In this document: positions 20,062-29,126 of the stretch, one piece after another
How positions within the stretch are numbered: position 1 is the first letter of the stretch
Layout of the letters: each line of letters opens with the position of its first letter
Assembly: GCA_031082125.1 (NCBI GenBank)
Contig: JAVHLM010000030.1
Coordinates: forward strand, 40,923 to 104,922
DNA from: Candidatus Eremiobacterota bacterium
Lineage (GTDB): Bacteria; Vulcanimicrobiota; CADAWZ01; Ess09-12
Length of the DNA stretch: 64,000 bases
Direction: 5' to 3'
Notes under the pieces: generated by a model
Database searches by the model: none
Seen by the model: the letters and a program-made list of their open reading frames with translations, nothing else
Told to the model about the DNA's origin: nothing
Position numbers and translations under genes: made by a program

Positions 20062-20442
20062 TCAGGATACCATCAGAATTCTTTTGATTTCGTTCAAAAA
20101 CGCTTTCCCGTCTTCAACTTTCAGGGTAGCCTGTGGCTCGATGATCTCTTCCTGAATGTCGTAGTCTGCCGTTTCCCTGATTTTTCTTGCATCTATGAGC
20201 ATTCGATGATATTTCGCTTCTATTCTGCCGGTTTTGACCAATGAATATCCGAAGGCCGATTCTACGGCGGAATGTTTTGTTACCTCTATATGAGCACTCA
20301 GCAATATGGCTTTTGCAGCATAGAACATGGAATAATAGATTTTGCTGGCAGCGTCGGAACTGAATCCATTCTTCAGCAGACACTCAGCGGCATCAATTGC
20401 CTGTTCAGACTTGGCAATCAATCTTTGTATCTCATCCTTCAT
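20062..20442 (-). CDS. HEPN-domain protein (partner of the adjacent nucleotidyltransferase)
   Basis: A 126-residue all-helical protein of the small HEPN family: SKIYYSMFYAAKAILLSA, then TKHSAVESAFG, then YHRMLIDARKIRETADYD. The start is ATG 20442, since AAGGGA lies upstream and its ATGA overlaps the stop of the nucleotidyltransferase gene by four bases; the longer frame from 20523 would overlap that gene needlessly. HEPN/MNT pairs are known toxin-antitoxin modules in which the HEPN partner is an RNase-like toxin and the nucleotidyltransferase modifies it. A clear Rx4-6H ribonuclease motif is not obvious here, so catalytic activity is uncertain. Its location inside a cas operon is the notable point. 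Confidence 0.85.
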   Translation of the reverse strand: MKDEIQRLIAKSEQAIDAAECLLKNGFSSDAASKIYYSMFYAAKAILLSAHIEVTKHSAVESAFGYSLVKTGRIEAKYHRMLIDARKIRETADYDIQEEIIEPQATLKVEDGKAFLNEIKRILMVS

Positions 20443-20768
20443 ATTGCTATCCCTTCTTTTTTCACATTGCGATAAAATGAGAACTCCTTTTCCAATGCAA
20501 CCTGAAATTGCGATATTGAGCAAATCTTCAGGGAAATAATAGGCTTGAAATCATTATCCCACATAAGCTGGTAGGTGCAGTCTTCCAGTGTTTTCTCATG
20601 AGCAGGCGATCTCTCATCAAGGAGCAGCAACACGTCGAGATCGGAATCTTCGTCGGCATCACCTCTCGCCCGGGAGCCAAAGGCGATAAGCTCTCTCACT
20701 GCAGCAGGAGTTTCGCTCACAAGTCTTCGCTTCAATTCCAGGAGAAGCTTTCTATCAGTTTCTCGCAT
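20439..20768 (-). CDS. Minimal nucleotidyltransferase (MNT, antitoxin-like)
   Basis: A 109-residue protein with the polymerase-beta-type motif GSRARGDADEDSDLDVL (G-S-x10-D-x-D) at about residues 31-47 and a third acidic position further on. This is the typical size of MntA-type nucleotidyltransferases, which pair with HEPN proteins and can AMPylate them. It is translationally coupled to the HEPN gene by an ATGA overlap. A 78-base gap separates it from cas6, the largest gap in the cas cluster, so it may have its own promoter, though none is convincing by eye. Confidence 0.88.
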   Translation of the reverse strand: MRETDRKLLLELKRRLVSETPAAVRELIAFGSRARGDADEDSDLDVLLLLDERSPAHEKTLEDCTYQLMWDNDFKPIISLKICSISQFQVALEKEFSFYRNVKKEGIAI

Positions 20769-20846
20769 GGTGTAAATGTTCTCCAGTCCTCTAAGATATA
20801 AGTAAAGTTTTTTGCAATAAAATCGATTTCATGCAAAATATTTTAC

Positions 20847-21521
20847 TCACAATTTCTTCACCACTGTCCCGAACCCTCTGGAAACTGATTTCCCCAGTCC
20901 CCAGAGATCTGGGATGGAGAAGTTGACGCTGAAGGAACCGATGAACCCGGTCATCGGAATGCCTTTTAGTGATGTTGGCACTTCTTTGAATCTCGAGAAA
21001 TCTGCATATATTTGGCCTGGTACTGTATATCCGAGGCTTTTTGAGACTGAGATTATATTGCCGATAAGTATCTTTTCTAACAGACTCTTTCTTGAACCAC
21101 TCAGACTTGAATTAAAATACTTCTCAAAATTTTTCTCATTCAAGGCTAGCCATGGGGTAATAAAGGAATAATTCTGCAGCTTATCGCACATTTCAAATAT
21201 TACATACCGAAAATTCAGTTCATTTGCGATAACAGTATAGCTATAGTTCCCAAAGGTAAGAATGTGGGATAATAAATCAAGCCGCGTGAGTACATCTGCT
21301 CCGTTTTGAAATCCTATTACCAGACATTCTCCTTTAAGAATTTTATACTGGATGAAAGGATAAGTATAAGTCAGGCTCCCATCTTCACGATGCTGATGTA
21401 AAAGAACTTCATCGGGATAGAGACGGGCAATGGCACCTCTTAGATCCTTCACTTGAACGCACTTCTCCAGTGGACGGTCGAATACAATTTTAAGAATAGA
21501 CTGGGATATTCTGATGCTCAT
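20847..21521 (-). CDS. cas6: Cas6 crRNA-processing endoribonuclease (Cas6b type)
   Basis: A 224-residue protein. The C terminus has the glycine-rich Cas6 loop, LWGLGKSVSRGFGTVV. The middle segments (HQHREDGSLTYTYPFIQYKIL and LTFGNY) resemble Cas6b proteins of type I-B loci. Cas6 cuts the precursor transcript within each repeat, leaving the ATTGAAAC-type handle. Its ATG overlaps the cas3 stop by four bases. The catalytic His cannot be assigned with certainty; a histidine in the HQH segment is a candidate. Confidence 0.85.
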   Translation of the reverse strand: MSIRISQSILKIVFDRPLEKCVQVKDLRGAIARLYPDEVLLHQHREDGSLTYTYPFIQYKILKGECLVIGFQNGADVLTRLDLLSHILTFGNYSYTVIANELNFRYVIFEMCDKLQNYSFITPWLALNEKNFEKYFNSSLSGSRKSLLEKILIGNIISVSKSLGYTVPGQIYADFSRFKEVPTSLKGIPMTGFIGSFSVNFSIPDLWGLGKSVSRGFGTVVKKL

Positions 21522-23824
21522 AGTATTTTCACCACATCATCGGGTTCTTCATAATAATTCAGGCCGTACTCCTGAGAATATAAAGAATCTTTCAGAAGCC
21601 AATTACCCAGATATTCTTCAGCAATCTCGCCAGGTTCGAATCCTGTTTTCGCATATAAGCTTATGGATATTCTTGCTATCCTTCCTGCAAGTGCCCGCCA
21701 AGCCTCTCTTCGCTTCCACCTATCCTTTTCCTCATTAGCGTGTTTCATTGCTTCTCTTAGATCGGGATCCAACTTGATGACAATGAATTCATATTTCTCA
21801 TTCTCCAAACCCCGTAGAAGAGTTTTCACCGATTCACTATCCCTCATTTTTGCGAATTTCTCAAGGTAGCTATTTCCAGTATCTTTCTTTCTTGTCAACT
21901 GTTCAAAATATTGCTCAGAAAAGGTCAGGATGTCTTTCTCTTCAATATCTGTCATCCCTTCAAGCACATGCCAAGTCACCTGTAAATGCACTTCATCATA
22001 GATCATTTCCGAATAGCGTTTTCCTTTTTGATTTATCAGATCCACTATCTCCACCAATGCTTGTTCCGGAAATCTTTCATTTCTGTTACATCGCCCTGCA
22101 ATCTGAATAATATTGTCTAATGGAGCAAAATCACGAATGACATGATCCATGTCAATGTCCACCCCAGCCTCTATGCATTGTGTTGATACCACGATGCAAG
22201 GTTTCCCTTGCTTAATAATCCCAATTTTTTCCAGTCTGTCCATAGGGGTCACATCAGCACTGAGAAACAATAGAGGTATATGGGAATATTCATCAGGCCA
22301 ATTCTGCAAGAGACTATCACGAATAAAACGTGCGCTGCTTCTCGTATTGAGAGTGATAAGGATTCTCTTGCCCTCGCGCAGCCATGTGCATCTCTCTGAA
22401 AGAAGCTCCTTTGCAAAGTCGCAGATCCTTTGTTTCTTTTCTTGGCGGAACCGCAATCTGTAACGGTTACACTTTTCGAAATATTTCTTATAATTTTTAA
22501 TAAGTGGCATGGCATCTTGTATAATTGAAGGGAGAGTCGCAGACATTAACAAAAGGCTGGTATTTCCTTGATTCATCAGTACCTTCATTATTTCTTCAAG
22601 GGGCTTCCAGAGTCTGCATGGAAGTGATTGGACTTCGTCCATTACAATCAATGCATCGCACAGATTATGAAAACGCATCTGATATCGGGCTTTAGGATCA
22701 ATAAGAGTCAACAGAAACTGATCATAGGTGGTGATTACCAATTCTGATCGCCATGTATCGATAAAGAAATGCTCTGTCTCTCCTTCTAGCCCAGCGCCAT
22801 ATTTTCTGTCTGATAATGAATGGCTTCCAAGCAGCCACGTCCCATCTTCACTTTCGCCGGAATTCCGGAGAAGTTCCTTATATTCTCTTATCGTTTGGTC
22901 GATTATAGAGAGAAAGGGCAAGACAATAATTGCTTTGGGGATTACTCCATTTGAATTGAATTTTTCGCGAAGCCTTAAAAGCCAGGTTGCAGAGAGAAGG
23001 GTTTTGCCTGTTCCTGTTGGTGCCGTAAGACTGAAAATCCCGTTTGTCTGGATTTTATCAATTGTCGATACCATCTCATTGCGTATCGATTGTCTTATAT
23101 GATCATTTTTGCATTTATCGAGTGTGCCAATCCTGTTCTCAACCCACTGAGAATTCCAAATTCTCTGAACTCGGTTAAGATAATGCCCAGGATTTTTCAC
23201 AGCCAGCAATGCCTTATCGCCTTCGAGGAGAACTGAAAAAAGAAACTGCATTTTCAGTCTTAGTGAAAGTGTTTCTTCAGTTGAAAGCTTCTCAAAAGCT
23301 GGAAGGACATTATCATCTAGATAGATCAGTGCTTCTTTCCAAGGCCGTTCTTTGTTAATAATGCTTGCAATGTCGATATCTGTGTGTTGATATAAGGCAT
23401 CTATTAGTAGATCAACGATTTGGCTCTTCAATAATTTTGCAATATCGCCGATTCCAATCTCACGTAGATTTTCAAGATACGGCACACCTTTATGGTGGCC
23501 AAAGACACAGGTGGAAATGATCAGTGTGTCTTGGAATTCCCATTTATCTCTTTTTGCGAGTAACAAGACAATAAGTAGTGACAATGGGGTATGGGCCTTT
23601 TTCATGCGGTCTCCTCGAAAAGCGATAGGATCCTTTATATAATCCTGAAAAGCAGAGGTTCCCTTTCCCATATCATGAAGCTTGACAATCTTTCTCAGAA
23701 GTTCTTTGTTTCGAGCAGTAATAATTCGGGGAGAGTGCTTGCCGCAAAGGCTATCAACAGCACATTGAACTTGTGCAATATGTTCTTGCAGTTGAAGATC
23801 CGGATGAGAATTCAGATCTATCAT
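21518..23824 (-). CDS. cas3: Cas3 helicase-nuclease
   Basis: A 768-residue protein with the usual two-part Cas3 layout. The N-terminal HD nuclease has EHIAQV, HDMGK (about residue 50), KAHTPLS and GHHKG. The superfamily-2 helicase has Walker A TGTGKT (about 267), motif II MDEVQ in place of DExH, LLMSATLP, and motif VI QIAGRCNR after STQCIEAGVDID. Cas3 is recruited by Cascade to degrade target DNA. Four-base ATGA overlaps with cas5 upstream and cas6 downstream indicate tight translational coupling. Confidence 0.95.
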   Translation of the reverse strand: MIDLNSHPDLQLQEHIAQVQCAVDSLCGKHSPRIITARNKELLRKIVKLHDMGKGTSAFQDYIKDPIAFRGDRMKKAHTPLSLLIVLLLAKRDKWEFQDTLIISTCVFGHHKGVPYLENLREIGIGDIAKLLKSQIVDLLIDALYQHTDIDIASIINKERPWKEALIYLDDNVLPAFEKLSTEETLSLRLKMQFLFSVLLEGDKALLAVKNPGHYLNRVQRIWNSQWVENRIGTLDKCKNDHIRQSIRNEMVSTIDKIQTNGIFSLTAPTGTGKTLLSATWLLRLREKFNSNGVIPKAIIVLPFLSIIDQTIREYKELLRNSGESEDGTWLLGSHSLSDRKYGAGLEGETEHFFIDTWRSELVITTYDQFLLTLIDPKARYQMRFHNLCDALIVMDEVQSLPCRLWKPLEEIMKVLMNQGNTSLLLMSATLPSIIQDAMPLIKNYKKYFEKCNRYRLRFRQEKKQRICDFAKELLSERCTWLREGKRILITLNTRSSARFIRDSLLQNWPDEYSHIPLLFLSADVTPMDRLEKIGIIKQGKPCIVVSTQCIEAGVDIDMDHVIRDFAPLDNIIQIAGRCNRNERFPEQALVEIVDLINQKGKRYSEMIYDEVHLQVTWHVLEGMTDIEEKDILTFSEQYFEQLTRKKDTGNSYLEKFAKMRDSESVKTLLRGLENEKYEFIVIKLDPDLREAMKHANEEKDRWKRREAWRALAGRIARISISLYAKTGFEPGEIAEEYLGNWLLKDSLYSQEYGLNYYEEPDDVVKIL

Positions 23825-24582
23825 AAGAACATCAAATTCTTGTCTGCTACTCGATATGCATGCTTTGTATTAACAGGCACGGGCTTCGCATCACGCTCGA
23901 TATAATAAGCGCAGTGAGAGAAGATTCGATCTTCTGTTACCGTTCTTGGCATATTAAGAGCATGGAGGGCCAATTGCTTTCCAAATACCTGTTCCATATC
24001 AAGTCTGGCCAGATTACGCTGGAAAACTGTATTAATAATATAGTCCCCTTCTGGTAGCACATTGCTCTCATGAGTGTTAATATATTCAATATCTGCGAGC
24101 ATCTCTGAAAGCCCGAGGCTCGGTGAAAAATGCCATCTTCTTTCTTTTAATCTATTTTTCAAATCCTCATGATGAGGGGAGGGGAGTGAGACCCATATTG
24201 TATAATCAGGATTTAGGAGCCATTCCTGAAGAATAAGTGTAGCTTTCTCCGGTGCTGTGTTTCTCTCTACCCTTTGAGAGCATTTCACGGTGTATGGCAG
24301 AGGAACAGGCGGATCCTTTCTGAGTTTCACTCTATGCCAATGAGTTTGTGGTATTTTTCCCGAAATTGCAATCTGGGCAAATTTCTCAGATGCCTGAGGT
24401 AAGTCAAGAGTAGTCTGTTCCAAGATAATCTGTGGTTCGTCCTTTTTTATTCCACAGATCGCTCCCAGCATTCCTAAAATAGCTGTTCTTGGGGGAACAG
24501 GATAGCTCAATGCACTTGCAGAAGCCTCCGCCCTGAGGAAATGTGCAGTTCTTCCTCGCACACGGAACTCTATCAACTCCAT
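23821..24582 (-). CDS. cas5: Cas5b (Cascade subunit)
   Basis: A 253-residue RAMP-fold protein. The N terminus has the Cas5 signature: FRVRGRTAHFLRAEA, then LSYPVPPRTAILGMLGAICG. Cas5 caps the crRNA 5' handle in the Cascade complex. It begins at the base next to the cas7 stop codon and overlaps cas3 by four bases. Length and signature fit the I-B (Csh) family. Confidence 0.92.
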   Translation of the reverse strand: MELIEFRVRGRTAHFLRAEASASALSYPVPPRTAILGMLGAICGIKKDEPQIILEQTTLDLPQASEKFAQIAISGKIPQTHWHRVKLRKDPPVPLPYTVKCSQRVERNTAPEKATLILQEWLLNPDYTIWVSLPSPHHEDLKNRLKERRWHFSPSLGLSEMLADIEYINTHESNVLPEGDYIINTVFQRNLARLDMEQVFGKQLALHALNMPRTVTEDRIFSHCAYYIERDAKPVPVNTKHAYRVADKNLMFL

Positions 24583-25566
24583 TTATATCCCCCCAGATTT
24601 ATCGATATTCTCCATATCGAATCTCTGCCATCCATCAGGTAACTCCGGAATAAATCTAATATCCGGTGAACAAGCATAGCGGATTTTTGCAGTCTTGTCT
24701 TTTCTTTCTTCTAGCCGAGAAAATAATTTTGAGAGATCCACTGTGTAATCTTCCGGACCGGCCCACTCCTTTTCATCTTTGTTATTGACTGCTTTCATTT
24801 TTATATAGTCATGAAGCCTGCCGAATTGAAACTCCTCTCCAGGTTTGTACGAAATATCCACAAGGAGATGAGGTATCTGCCCTACCTTTGTCCGGGTGTT
24901 TCCACAGGTTCTTACTCCATGCCATAAGGCTTTTAATAAAAAATTATAATCAGCATCATTCATTTTTGAAAGCTTTGCGGAATGTTCATTGGCCACACCA
25001 GAAAAGGCAATGAGCGCATAACGAAGACCAAAATAGGTGGTAAACGTGCCTGCTGACTTGTCCTGGCCGCTTGCAAATATTGATGTTCCATGGATATCAA
25101 CTTCCTCTGCTTTGTGAAGCACTTCACCCATGTTGAGCTGGACCGCCCCGGTTAGAGTTTTAGGGATAGGCTTCCAATCAGCTTTTCTTGTATTCTCTGA
25201 AGTTTCTTCTTTCGCTTCCTTAAAGGCGAAAGAACTACCGAAAAGCCTCGCGTCGATAAAGGCATCTAAAAGAATGGCGACAAGCTCCTCGCCGTTCGCT
25301 TCATTTTTATTATGCTTTTGAAGATGATCGATGACCCGTCCTGTCAAATTGGTAGTCTTTCCTTCAATATTATCAACCAGGATTTCTTTTCCCTGAATTT
25401 TCATAAAATCTCTTGCGAAGCGCTTTAAACGAACGTCGGTTATATAATGAGTCCCGTCAGGCAACACGCGTGGTCTGTTTTCATCAGGATCTCCATTAGG
25501 ATTTCCCATTTTTATGTCATATAGAAACAGAAACTCATGCCTTTGTGAAAGAGTCGCTTTTTCCAT
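24583..25566 (-). CDS. cas7: Cas7b (Csh2-type Cascade backbone)
   Basis: A 327-residue protein with the diagnostic NPNGDPDENRPR segment near residue 22, followed by TDVRLKR, typical of the Csh2/Csd2 Cas7 group. Several copies form the helical backbone along the crRNA spacer. AAGGAGTAAACC precedes the ATG. Three bases separate it from the cas8 stop. With the Csh1-like Cas8 this identifies subtype I-B. Confidence 0.94.
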   Translation of the reverse strand: MEKATLSQRHEFLFLYDIKMGNPNGDPDENRPRVLPDGTHYITDVRLKRFARDFMKIQGKEILVDNIEGKTTNLTGRVIDHLQKHNKNEANGEELVAILLDAFIDARLFGSSFAFKEAKEETSENTRKADWKPIPKTLTGAVQLNMGEVLHKAEEVDIHGTSIFASGQDKSAGTFTTYFGLRYALIAFSGVANEHSAKLSKMNDADYNFLLKALWHGVRTCGNTRTKVGQIPHLLVDISYKPGEEFQFGRLHDYIKMKAVNNKDEKEWAGPEDYTVDLSKLFSRLEERKDKTAKIRYACSPDIRFIPELPDGWQRFDMENIDKSGGI

Positions 25567-25569
25567 GGT

Positions 25570-27552
25570 TTACTCCTTTTTCGATAGAATTATTTTTGTA
25601 AGAGACTGCCCCAGTAAAAGATAATAATTTGTAGGCACTTCCTCAAGTATTATGGTATCTCCAAGTATCACCCCGAGCGCTCCAATCTCTTCTATAAGTG
25701 CCCTTACCTCCTGACTTTTTTCTGTTTCATATGCAAGAAGCTTTTCCCTGATTTTGATATATAATCCCGGTAGATCCCGGCCCTTCAATGTAAGATGTTT
25801 GAGCCAGGTAAGCGCATTCGCACTCACATTCACACCCCTTGCACCCTGGACTTCCAGAATTTTTCCATAGAGTATCCCCAATAGAAAAGCATATGCCTTC
25901 TGATGAGTATCAATACCGCTTTCTGATCCGAAATATGGCTTCAGTTTTTCCATTTTCGGCTGGAAGTAGCTTTCTTCCATTCTCATCACCTCCGTTTTCT
26001 TGAAATAATATAACCACCAGCACAAATGCTTTACCCATCCTGCAGCTGTAATGAAAATTTCACCGGTTTTTTTCTTCCCCTCATTGAGAAGTCCATATTC
26101 AGAACCGTTTTCGACGGCATCCGACCAATAACATCGCGCGGTTATCATAATTTCATCCCAGAAGCGAGAAAGAGGAATCTCTTTCTTATGATACAGGCTT
26201 GAAGCAATAATCCGCCTTAACTGCCTTAATTTCATGCTTGCGTTCATGCTCTTGACTTTTTTACCGCCTGGGCGGCGGAATAGATCGTATAATGCTGTAA
26301 GAGAGAGGTTCGCACGAAAATCACCCGAGAGAAAGTAATTTGGGAAAATTGGATGGGTCCACTTTTGAGATTCTTCATTGATATTTGATAACTCTCTAAG
26401 GCGTGATGGAGGTACATTTGTGATCATACCTGTTATATCTTCCAGATTCTGACCAATTGACGCCCATAGAAATGTGAAATTCATCAGGCTCTTTTCTTCC
26501 TTGAGTCTGTCCAGTATGGTTATTTCCGCTTCTTCCACATCAGAAGTGGTTGTTTTGATGTAGTCTTTTACATACCTCCAGATTTTTCTTCTCTCTGAGT
26601 AATCAATGGATGCATATGGTATTACAAGAGCATCCTCACCTGCTATCGGTGTGATAAAAGGATTTTTCTTGTCATTATCTTTCTTAAGAAAATGATATTT
26701 ATAAATATAGAGCAGGTCGGCACAGGCATTGCACAAAGCATACTTTTTCCATGCGTTATGTGTGCCGATTTCCGAAAAAGCTCCTGCCCTGTCAATGTTA
26801 CTGATGTTAATACCAGCTCCCTTAAGAGCATTTGGATATATTGTCACATTGTCATGACTACACAATGGACAAGTACGGTTATCACTGGCTTGAGCTTCAT
26901 TGGTTACATATTTTGTCCCACATAGTTTTTCTTTCATAAGATATTCGATATATTCTCTTCTCTGACCAGGAAAGTTTCCATTTTTATCTTTCACCGTGAG
27001 GAATACTGGTTGTTTCTGAGGACCGATTCTATCTACGGAAGCTTCTAAGAGAGTTTCATATCCCTTTCCCCCCCAATTTATGATCTCATTGTCCTTGAGC
27101 TTTAGTTTGGGGCGTTCCAGAATCGATATGATTTCTTCAAAATAACCAGACCATGGCTGTTTTGCCGATGCAATCTCCTTAAATGAATTCAGTGTGGTTG
27201 AAAGAATTTTTGCAGTAGGACCAGCACCTTTTTCTTTGCTATAGCTGCGCTTTAATACCGGCCCGACTTGAGCTGCCTGGGAACCTGATGGTCTCATAAA
27301 AGGAAGCCAAGCTGCTTTTTCCGATGTCATTTCTTCTTTGAAAAGTGTCACAATATCATCTTTTTCTGAATATTCAAGCGAGAATATCTCTTTTAGATTT
27401 TCACTTCGCTCAACAAGAAACGGAAATAGAATCTCTGGCTTTGTTTCTCGTATTTCAGTGTACCAATCTTCAACGCTATATGGAGGATTATTCTTGTCAC
27501 CGATCTCTTCGAAGAGATAATCCAATGCCAAAATTCTCATCGCATCGAGCAT
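25570..27552 (-). CDS. cas8b: Cas8b (Csh1-type large Cascade subunit)
   Basis: A 660-residue protein with two CxxC pairs (CPLCSHDN at about 220-230 and CNACADL about 45 residues later), the zinc-finger arrangement of Csh1-type Cas8b. The rest is poorly conserved and helical near the C terminus, as usual for Cas8. It recognises the PAM and holds Cascade on target DNA. The start is ATG 27552, with GGAG six bases upstream; the longer frame would need a TTG at 27564. First gene of the cas operon. Confidence 0.9.
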   Translation of the reverse strand: MLDAMRILALDYLFEEIGDKNNPPYSVEDWYTEIRETKPEILFPFLVERSENLKEIFSLEYSEKDDIVTLFKEEMTSEKAAWLPFMRPSGSQAAQVGPVLKRSYSKEKGAGPTAKILSTTLNSFKEIASAKQPWSGYFEEIISILERPKLKLKDNEIINWGGKGYETLLEASVDRIGPQKQPVFLTVKDKNGNFPGQRREYIEYLMKEKLCGTKYVTNEAQASDNRTCPLCSHDNVTIYPNALKGAGINISNIDRAGAFSEIGTHNAWKKYALCNACADLLYIYKYHFLKKDNDKKNPFITPIAGEDALVIPYASIDYSERRKIWRYVKDYIKTTTSDVEEAEITILDRLKEEKSLMNFTFLWASIGQNLEDITGMITNVPPSRLRELSNINEESQKWTHPIFPNYFLSGDFRANLSLTALYDLFRRPGGKKVKSMNASMKLRQLRRIIASSLYHKKEIPLSRFWDEIMITARCYWSDAVENGSEYGLLNEGKKKTGEIFITAAGWVKHLCWWLYYFKKTEVMRMEESYFQPKMEKLKPYFGSESGIDTHQKAYAFLLGILYGKILEVQGARGVNVSANALTWLKHLTLKGRDLPGLYIKIREKLLAYETEKSQEVRALIEEIGALGVILGDTIILEEVPTNYYLLLGQSLTKIILSKKE

Positions 27553-27571
27553 TTTTTTCTCCAATTATAAA

Positions 27572-27585
27572 ATTGATTAATCAAT
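27572..27585. promoter_or_regulatory. Perfect 14-bp palindrome upstream of the cas operon (operator candidate)
   Basis: ATTGATTAATCAAT is a perfect palindrome 20 bases before the cas8b start codon. Its position fits a dimeric repressor site controlling the cas operon or the divergent PRTase-like gene. AT-rich sequence makes chance palindromes likelier, so the call is tentative. Confidence 0.35.
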
Positions 27586-27963
27586 GTAGCTCTCTCAAAA
27601 GACATTACCTAAAGGAAATGATTCTGTCTTGATTATTGTAAGAAGTAGGATAAGATGGATATTCGTTTTCTGATACATCTGATTTGACATAAAGTGAGTG
27701 AACTCCTTTTCGTGTTTGATTCCTATTCTATCAACCTCCACTGACACATGCATGTCAGCGCCTCAAAGACTTTTCATCTTTATTAAACCTTCCTGGTCGA
27801 AAAGTTACAGCTCGGGAGGAAAATTTTCAGGAAAACCTGAGGGGATTGATAAATCCTCAGGAGTGTTTCTAGCGGGCCTTTTCCGCCAGGAGGCCGGGAG
27901 AAGGGGTCCCAGTGATCCTGAGCGTGTGCCCATAGAAAAAGGAGGTAACCCTTCAGGCGGTGA
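27586..27963 (+). other. Divergent intergenic region between cas8b and the PRTase-like gene
   Basis: About 380 bases with no supported gene. TTGATT (27629-27634) and TAAGAT (27651-27656), 16 bases apart, are a weak plus-strand promoter candidate. TTGACA at 27684-27689 lacks a -10 at normal spacing. The sequence shifts from AT-rich to GC-rich across this region, marking the edge of the cas island. Confidence 0.35.
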
Positions 27964-29037
27964 ATGCTCACAAGAGAGCCTTGTATTGATATGGCGGACG
28001 GGACGCACGGCGGGGAAATCAGCGGGAAAAAAGGAGGCATGCGGGCCGAAATGAAGGAGCGCTGTTTATTCAACCAGAGAGTGGAGATGTTATTTGCCCG
28101 TTTCAATGAGCCGGTCATTCCGATTGAGTCCCTGCAGAAATGGCTCGGCCTTTTTGAAGAGGGGGACAAGCCCGCCGCCCTTGCCCTGCTGGAAACAATA
28201 GAATTTCATTCCCAGCCCAGGCTCATCAGGGAGACCAGGCTTCTCCACGCCCAATTGCAGGAAAGGCTTGCCGCAGGAGGTTTTGATGAGAAGGAGCTCA
28301 CGGATGTTGATTTCAGCCGCGAATTCACCTGCAAAAGCGGCGATGTCGTGTCATATATTTACAGAAAAGCGAACCTCATCCCGGCAGTTGACTTCAAGAC
28401 TTTAGACAGACTTGCATGGCAGACTGAAAAGCATGCGCCAGACCATGATAACCGCGCTCTCGTGATACTCGATGACTATATCGGCACGGGCTCACAGTTC
28501 ATTTTCCAGTTTATCGGAAAAGATGTGGAAGACATCGAGGTGCTCAACAGCTACAAAAAAATCTACCTCGCATGCTATATTGTCCATGAGAACGCCCTGG
28601 AAAAATTCAGGCTGTTGAGAGACGGAAAAATTGAAGAAGCGCTGAGGAGAGAAGAAGAGCAGTTCCCCGACATTGATTTCAGCGGGGAAGAGGAAAGCCT
28701 GCGCAGGGCCCTCCGGGAGCTAGACTGGAAGAACATTGAACTGGTGTATCTTGAAGTGGACAGGCCTTTGCTGTCGGATTCAAATAACCGGCTCAGTGCC
28801 GCTGACAAGAGAAGCATCCAGAGCCTCCTCGACAAGTTCCGGCATGAAGGCTATTCAGGGACTTCCTCCCTTATGGGCCATCACACGTTTTTTTACGGGG
28901 CTCCCAACTCGCTGCCGGAAATTCTCTGGCCCCTCTTCAGGCGCATTGAAGACTTGAGCATCTATACAGGCGGCACGGAGAAGCTTATCGCCGTGACCGG
29001 CAAAGTCACCAGATACAGTATTGAGGATATTCCATAA
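27964..29037 (+). CDS. Phosphoribosyltransferase-like protein beside the cas operon
   Basis: A protein of up to 357 residues. The segment ALVILDDYIGTGSQ (about residues 168-181) matches the PRPP-binding motif of type I phosphoribosyltransferases: hydrophobic run, two acidic residues, then T-G-S. Helical regions flank it on both sides. The rest does not resemble known purine or pyrimidine salvage enzymes, and it may belong to the PRTase-like groups found in bacterial conflict systems; that placement is inference. The start is uncertain: ATGs at 27964, 27991, 28039 and 28051 are in frame, and AAGGAGG (ending about 28037) fits 28051 loosely (13-base spacing). Divergent from cas8b. Confidence 0.7.
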   Translation: MLTREPCIDMADGTHGGEISGKKGGMRAEMKERCLFNQRVEMLFARFNEPVIPIESLQKWLGLFEEGDKPAALALLETIEFHSQPRLIRETRLLHAQLQERLAAGGFDEKELTDVDFSREFTCKSGDVVSYIYRKANLIPAVDFKTLDRLAWQTEKHAPDHDNRALVILDDYIGTGSQFIFQFIGKDVEDIEVLNSYKKIYLACYIVHENALEKFRLLRDGKIEEALRREEEQFPDIDFSGEEESLRRALRELDWKNIELVYLEVDRPLLSDSNNRLSAADKRSIQSLLDKFRHEGYSGTSSLMGHHTFFYGAPNSLPEILWPLFRRIEDLSIYTGGTEKLIAVTGKVTRYSIEDIP

Positions 29038-29126
29038 GCGGCTCCCCTGTGCTCCACGGCTTCCAAGAGGAATCTCGCCTTTTGTGATGAAGTCTCCAGA
29101 GAGCACTCAAGAAGCAGGCCATACCT

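Noticed and set aside
27564..27569. TATAAT on the minus strand just before cas8b
   Set aside because: It would start transcription about five bases before the ATG and exclude the GGAG ribosome site, and no -35 lies upstream.
27684..27689. TTGACA as a plus-strand -35 for the PRTase-like gene
   Set aside because: No -10-like hexamer at 15-19 bases.
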